Part shown: positions 62,903-64,000 of the stretch, piece by piece | Position numbering within the stretch: the first letter of the stretch is position 1 | Layout: every line of letters starts with the position of its first letter | Assembly: GCA_019802505.1 (NCBI GenBank) | Contig: JAFMOC010000374.1 | Coordinates: 393,501-457,500, forward strand | Direction of reading: 5' to 3' | DNA length: 64,000 bases | Source of the DNA: Corydoras sp. C115 | Lineage: Eukaryota > Chordata > Actinopteri > Siluriformes > Callichthyidae | Program-made: the position numbers and the translations under genes | Notes under the pieces: model-generated | What the model saw: only the letters and a program-made list of their open reading frames with translations | Databases searched by the model: none | What the model was told of the DNA's origin: nothing

Positions 62903-63425
62903 ATGTGTATATACTTTTCTAAACTCTTTTTTTATTATTATATTATTTTTTTTGGATGTGTTAGTTCTGGACGATCATCAGAACCCCCGTCTGATTAAAG
63001 TGCTGCTGCTGGACCTGAGCTCGGTGCTCAGCGCTCTCATCTGTGAAGTCGGGAAGTCCGTCCTCGTGGGAAACATCAACATCTGGATCCGTCGCCTGGA
63101 AACCATCCTCATCTGGCAACAGCAGCTCAACAACCTCCAGATCCCCAAGGTATCACGCTACGCTAAACGCTACGCTATCACGCTACGCTATCACGCCAGG
63201 TTCTGCCGTCTTAACGCCGAGGCTGTCGCTTCCAACCTTCAGCAAATCTCCAGCGGCGCGACGCTCAGCGACCTCCCGCTGCACATGCAGAACAACATCC
63301 TCTACAAGTTCAGCGACGCCAGTGACATCATCAACCTGGGACAGGCCACGCCCACGCTGCACATGCTCAGCGAGGACCGGCGGCTGTGGAAGAAGCTGTG
63401 CCAGTTTCACTTTGCCGAGAAGCAG
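57266..63425 (+). CDS. fbxo25: fbxo25: F-box only protein 25, 3' end outside window
   Basis: Substrate-recognition subunit of an SCF (SKP1-CUL1-F-box) ubiquitin ligase, mostly nuclear (family knowledge). Exons 57266-57381, 60179-60276, 61367-61416, 61504-61596, 61701-61794, 62965-63149 and 63243-63425 join in phases 2/1/0/0/1/0/0 and give 273 residues; the family is about 360 long, so the last exons lie to the right. MPFLGQDWRSPGWSWIKTED and the block RHGYCTLGEAFNRLDFSSAI match FBXO25 rather than its paralogue FBXO32. KKRKKD (59-64) is a nuclear-localisation-like cluster. The F-box is about 218-262 (TLSDLPLHMQNNILYKFSD...LWKKLCQFHF). The exon 5 donor is abnormal because a SINE lies inside it. 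The start follows an acceptor (GCCTTTAG) with three bases of leader. Confidence 0.95.
57767..58110 (-). mobile_element. SINE-A, antisense, full length
   Basis: In fbxo25 intron after coding exon 1; adjoining (TA)n on the left. Confidence 0.93.
58145..58515 (+). mobile_element. SINE-A with a C34 run
   Basis: 58441-58474 is 34 uninterrupted C at the GGGGAACCCC site. Flanked by AAATGAGGTT on both sides. Confidence 0.94.
58583..58710 (-). mobile_element. SINE-A, old antisense fragment
   Basis: (ATTC)7 then diverged body to CCCAGGACGGGGTG. Confidence 0.75.
58711..59581. other. fbxo25 intron, CpG-rich part
   Basis: (ACG)n near 59140-59156 and several short GC-rich open frames without known domains. 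A SINE-like scrap (TATATGGGGCAATTTAGAGC) lies at 59358-59400. Confidence 0.5.
59582..59921 (-). mobile_element. SINE-A, antisense, full length
   Basis: Flanked by CTGAAAATAAT / GTGAAAATAAT; GCCCTATCTAGGGG is a local change. Confidence 0.93.
59965..60105 (+). mobile_element. SINE-A, old fragment
   Basis: GGGTGGAGTTTCCATGTTTT to GTGAGTGTGTGACCCC; 75 bases before fbxo25 exon 2. Confidence 0.75.
60179..60276 (+). CDS. fbxo25: fbxo25 coding exon 2
   Basis: After CTCTGTTACAG it encodes LDDEDKENLYAGNVCEVAAK then KRKKDFVNTRSQ; donor CAGT/GTAAGT. Contains the basic cluster KKRKKD. Confidence 0.93.
60305..60672 (+). mobile_element. LINE 3' end, first part
   Basis: Same ORF end as 48752 (CATTGGTTCCCTGTAGCTGC, GAACCATTTCTGGATC, GAACGATCTTCCCAACTCCG) but with frame-breaking changes. 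It stops at AACAAATACCT where a SINE-A begins, and starts 29 bases after fbxo25 exon 2. Confidence 0.88.
60673..61005 (+). mobile_element. SINE-A inserted in LINE
   Basis: Starts TAGTGGCTTAGTGGTTAGC; the LINE 3' UTR resumes after AATAATAAAGGGGG. Confidence 0.93.
61006..61168 (+). mobile_element. LINE 3' end, second part
   Basis: GCGCAGCTTCGAATAACAAT to GACTAAATGTAAATGTGAATG; contains GTAAGTCGCTTTGGATAAAA shared with SINE-B. Confidence 0.88.
61367..61416 (+). CDS. fbxo25: fbxo25 coding exon 3
   Basis: 50 bases after a long T run and TTTAG. Encodes FLYKERWIYVQKESTRE; donor GAGAG/GTGAGC. The intron that follows is only 87 bases. Confidence 0.94.
61504..61596 (+). CDS. fbxo25: fbxo25 coding exon 4
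   Basis: 93 bases after GTTTCTGCAG. Encodes RHGYCTLGEAFNRLDFSSAI then QDVRRFNYVVR; donor AGG/GTACGA. Confidence 0.95.
61701..61794 (+). CDS. fbxo25: fbxo25 coding exon 5, donor altered by SINE
   Basis: After TTCTGCGCAG it encodes LLHLIAKSQLTSLSGAAQKN then YFNVLEKIVRK. The donor reads AAAG/GTCATCCATCC. Only GT is normal; the CATCC run is the tail of a SINE-A copy that begins at or near +3. Confidence 0.93.
61797..62163 (-). mobile_element. SINE-A in the fbxo25 exon 5 donor
   Basis: Tail (CATC)4 begins right after GT of the donor; G21 run at 61843-61863; head complete to CCACCGTGGCGCC. Confidence 0.95.
62175..62361. repeat. AT-rich stretch with (TA)n and (CA)n
   Basis: TA tracts near 62185-62212 and 62232-62240, and (CA)14 at 62333-62361. 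AAATTGTGTAATATTGTAAACACACAAGACTTTATT-type sequence recurs at 62723-62765, so the stretch is partly duplicated around the next SINE-A. Confidence 0.85.
62384..62695 (+). mobile_element. SINE-A, tail replaced
   Basis: Stops after GGAACCCCCCCCCATGCCCA, then T17; the GACCCTAATAG tail is lost. Confidence 0.92.
62765..62892. repeat. (TA)n tracts in fbxo25 intron 5
   Basis: Two TA blocks separated by a GTGTTTGTGTGTACATATA segment, 70 bases before exon 6. Confidence 0.92.
62965..63149 (+). CDS. fbxo25: fbxo25 coding exon 6
   Basis: 185 bases after GATGTGTTAG. Encodes VLDDHQNPRLIKVLLLDLSS, GKSVLVGNINIWIRRLETIL and WQQQLNNLQIPK; donor AAG/GTATCA. Confidence 0.95.
63151..63200. repeat. CGCTACGCTA short tandem repeat
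   Basis: ATCACGCTACGCTA repeated about three times at the start of fbxo25 intron 6, which is only 93 bases long. Confidence 0.85.
63243..63425 (+). CDS. fbxo25: fbxo25 coding exon 7 (F-box)
   Basis: After TTCCAACCTTCAG it encodes QISSGATLSDLPLHMQNNIL through LSEDRRLWKKLCQFHFAEKQ; donor CAG/GTGAGG. This is the SKP1-binding F-box. Later exons fall outside the window. Confidence 0.95.
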
Positions 63426-63503
63426 GTGAGGAGGGCGTGAGGTCCACCCCCCCACCCCCGGAACGACTCTAGAACCCAGTATAGGATTAAGTTCATGAGA
63501 ATA

Positions 63504-63857
63504 GGCACGGTGGCTTAGTGGTTTAGCACGTTCTCCTCTCAGCGCTAGGTGTTCCCGGTTCAAATCCCCATCTGGGTGGAGTTTCCATGTACTCCCCGTG
63601 TCTGTGTGGGCTTCCTCTGGGTTCTCTGGTTTCCTCCCACAGTCCAAAAACATGGATCAAGTCAATTGAGTTCTCTAAATTGCCCCATATAGAGTGTGTC
63701 TGTGTGAGTGAGTGTGTGCCCAGCGATGGATTGGCGCCCTGTCCTGGGTCTATCTGCCCAGCGCCCGAGACGTTCTCCCCTGGATGGGCATGGGGAACCC
63801 CACCGCGACCTTAATAGAGGATAAAGCGGGAGATAATGAATGAATGAATGAATGAAT
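63504..63857 (+). mobile_element. SINE-A, full length
   Basis: 78 bases after fbxo25 exon 7; flanked by GAATAGG / GAATGTGG. Confidence 0.93.
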
Positions 63858-63890
63858 GTGGCCATGTAGAGCCTGTATTCAGTGCAGTGT

Positions 63891-64000
63891 ATATACCGTA
63901 GCTCAGCGGTTAGCGTGTTGAACGATCAATCTGAAGGTTGTGGGTTCAAATCCCAGGTCCACTGACGTTCCCAATGTGGGGCCTTAAGCGAGACCCTTAA
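63891..64000 (+). mobile_element. SINE-B, cut by window end
   Basis: ACCGTAGCTCAGCGGTTAGC and GGTTCAAATCCCAGG. Confidence 0.9.

Overview
This is a fish (ray-finned, teleost-type) genomic window. The coding exons are short, widely spaced and vertebrate in character, and about a third of the sequence (my rough estimate) consists of one tRNA-derived SINE family. A catfish-like host is possible, because similar Mermaid-like SINEs are known from catfish, but I cannot prove the order from sequence alone. Nothing here is bacterial: long open frames are mostly microsatellites, a 24-bp minisatellite or SINE copies read through.

Four protein-coding genes can be assembled exon by exon, with GT/AG junctions and matching phases except where noted. 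(1) alkal2, plus strand, 2072-15022: four coding exons, 154 residues, a secreted ligand of the ALK/LTK receptor tyrosine kinases, with a TATA-type promoter and a non-coding first exon near 850-1196. (2) acp1, minus strand, 34403-22313: low-molecular-weight protein tyrosine phosphatase, 158 residues expected, with both mutually exclusive third exons preserved back to back. (3) fam110c, plus strand, 43324-50094: a FAM110-family protein of 400 residues in three coding exons. (4) fbxo25, plus strand, 57266-63425 and running off the right edge: F-box protein 25, seven coding exons (273 residues), with a CpG-rich promoter at 55165-55429.

Layout: 1-15 kb is alkal2; 15-22.3 kb is a repeat-filled tail-to-tail gap between alkal2 and acp1; 22.3-34.4 kb is acp1; 34.4-43.3 kb is a gap with an LTR fragment, a LINE fragment and many SINEs, where human has SH3YL1 but I find no exon of it; 43.3-50.1 kb is fam110c; 50-55 kb is more SINE-rich spacer; 55-64 kb is fbxo25. 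The order and orientation alkal2/acp1/fam110c match human 2p25.3 (from memory); fbxo25 lies on 8p in human. The genes are not an operon and act separately: receptor ligand, cytosolic phosphatase, centrosome/spindle-pole type FAM110 protein, and SCF ubiquitin-ligase substrate receptor.

The most striking points are: both alternative acp1 exons use a long (TG)n tract directly against the acceptor AG and are separated by only 68 bases; acp1 exon 4 is one base short for its frame; a SINE sits inside a fbxo25 splice donor; fam110c exon 1 carries five in-frame repeats each containing a splice-donor-like CAG/GTGAGC; and the SINE family shows a recurrent poly-C expansion site, tandem truncated copies and many clear target-site duplications.
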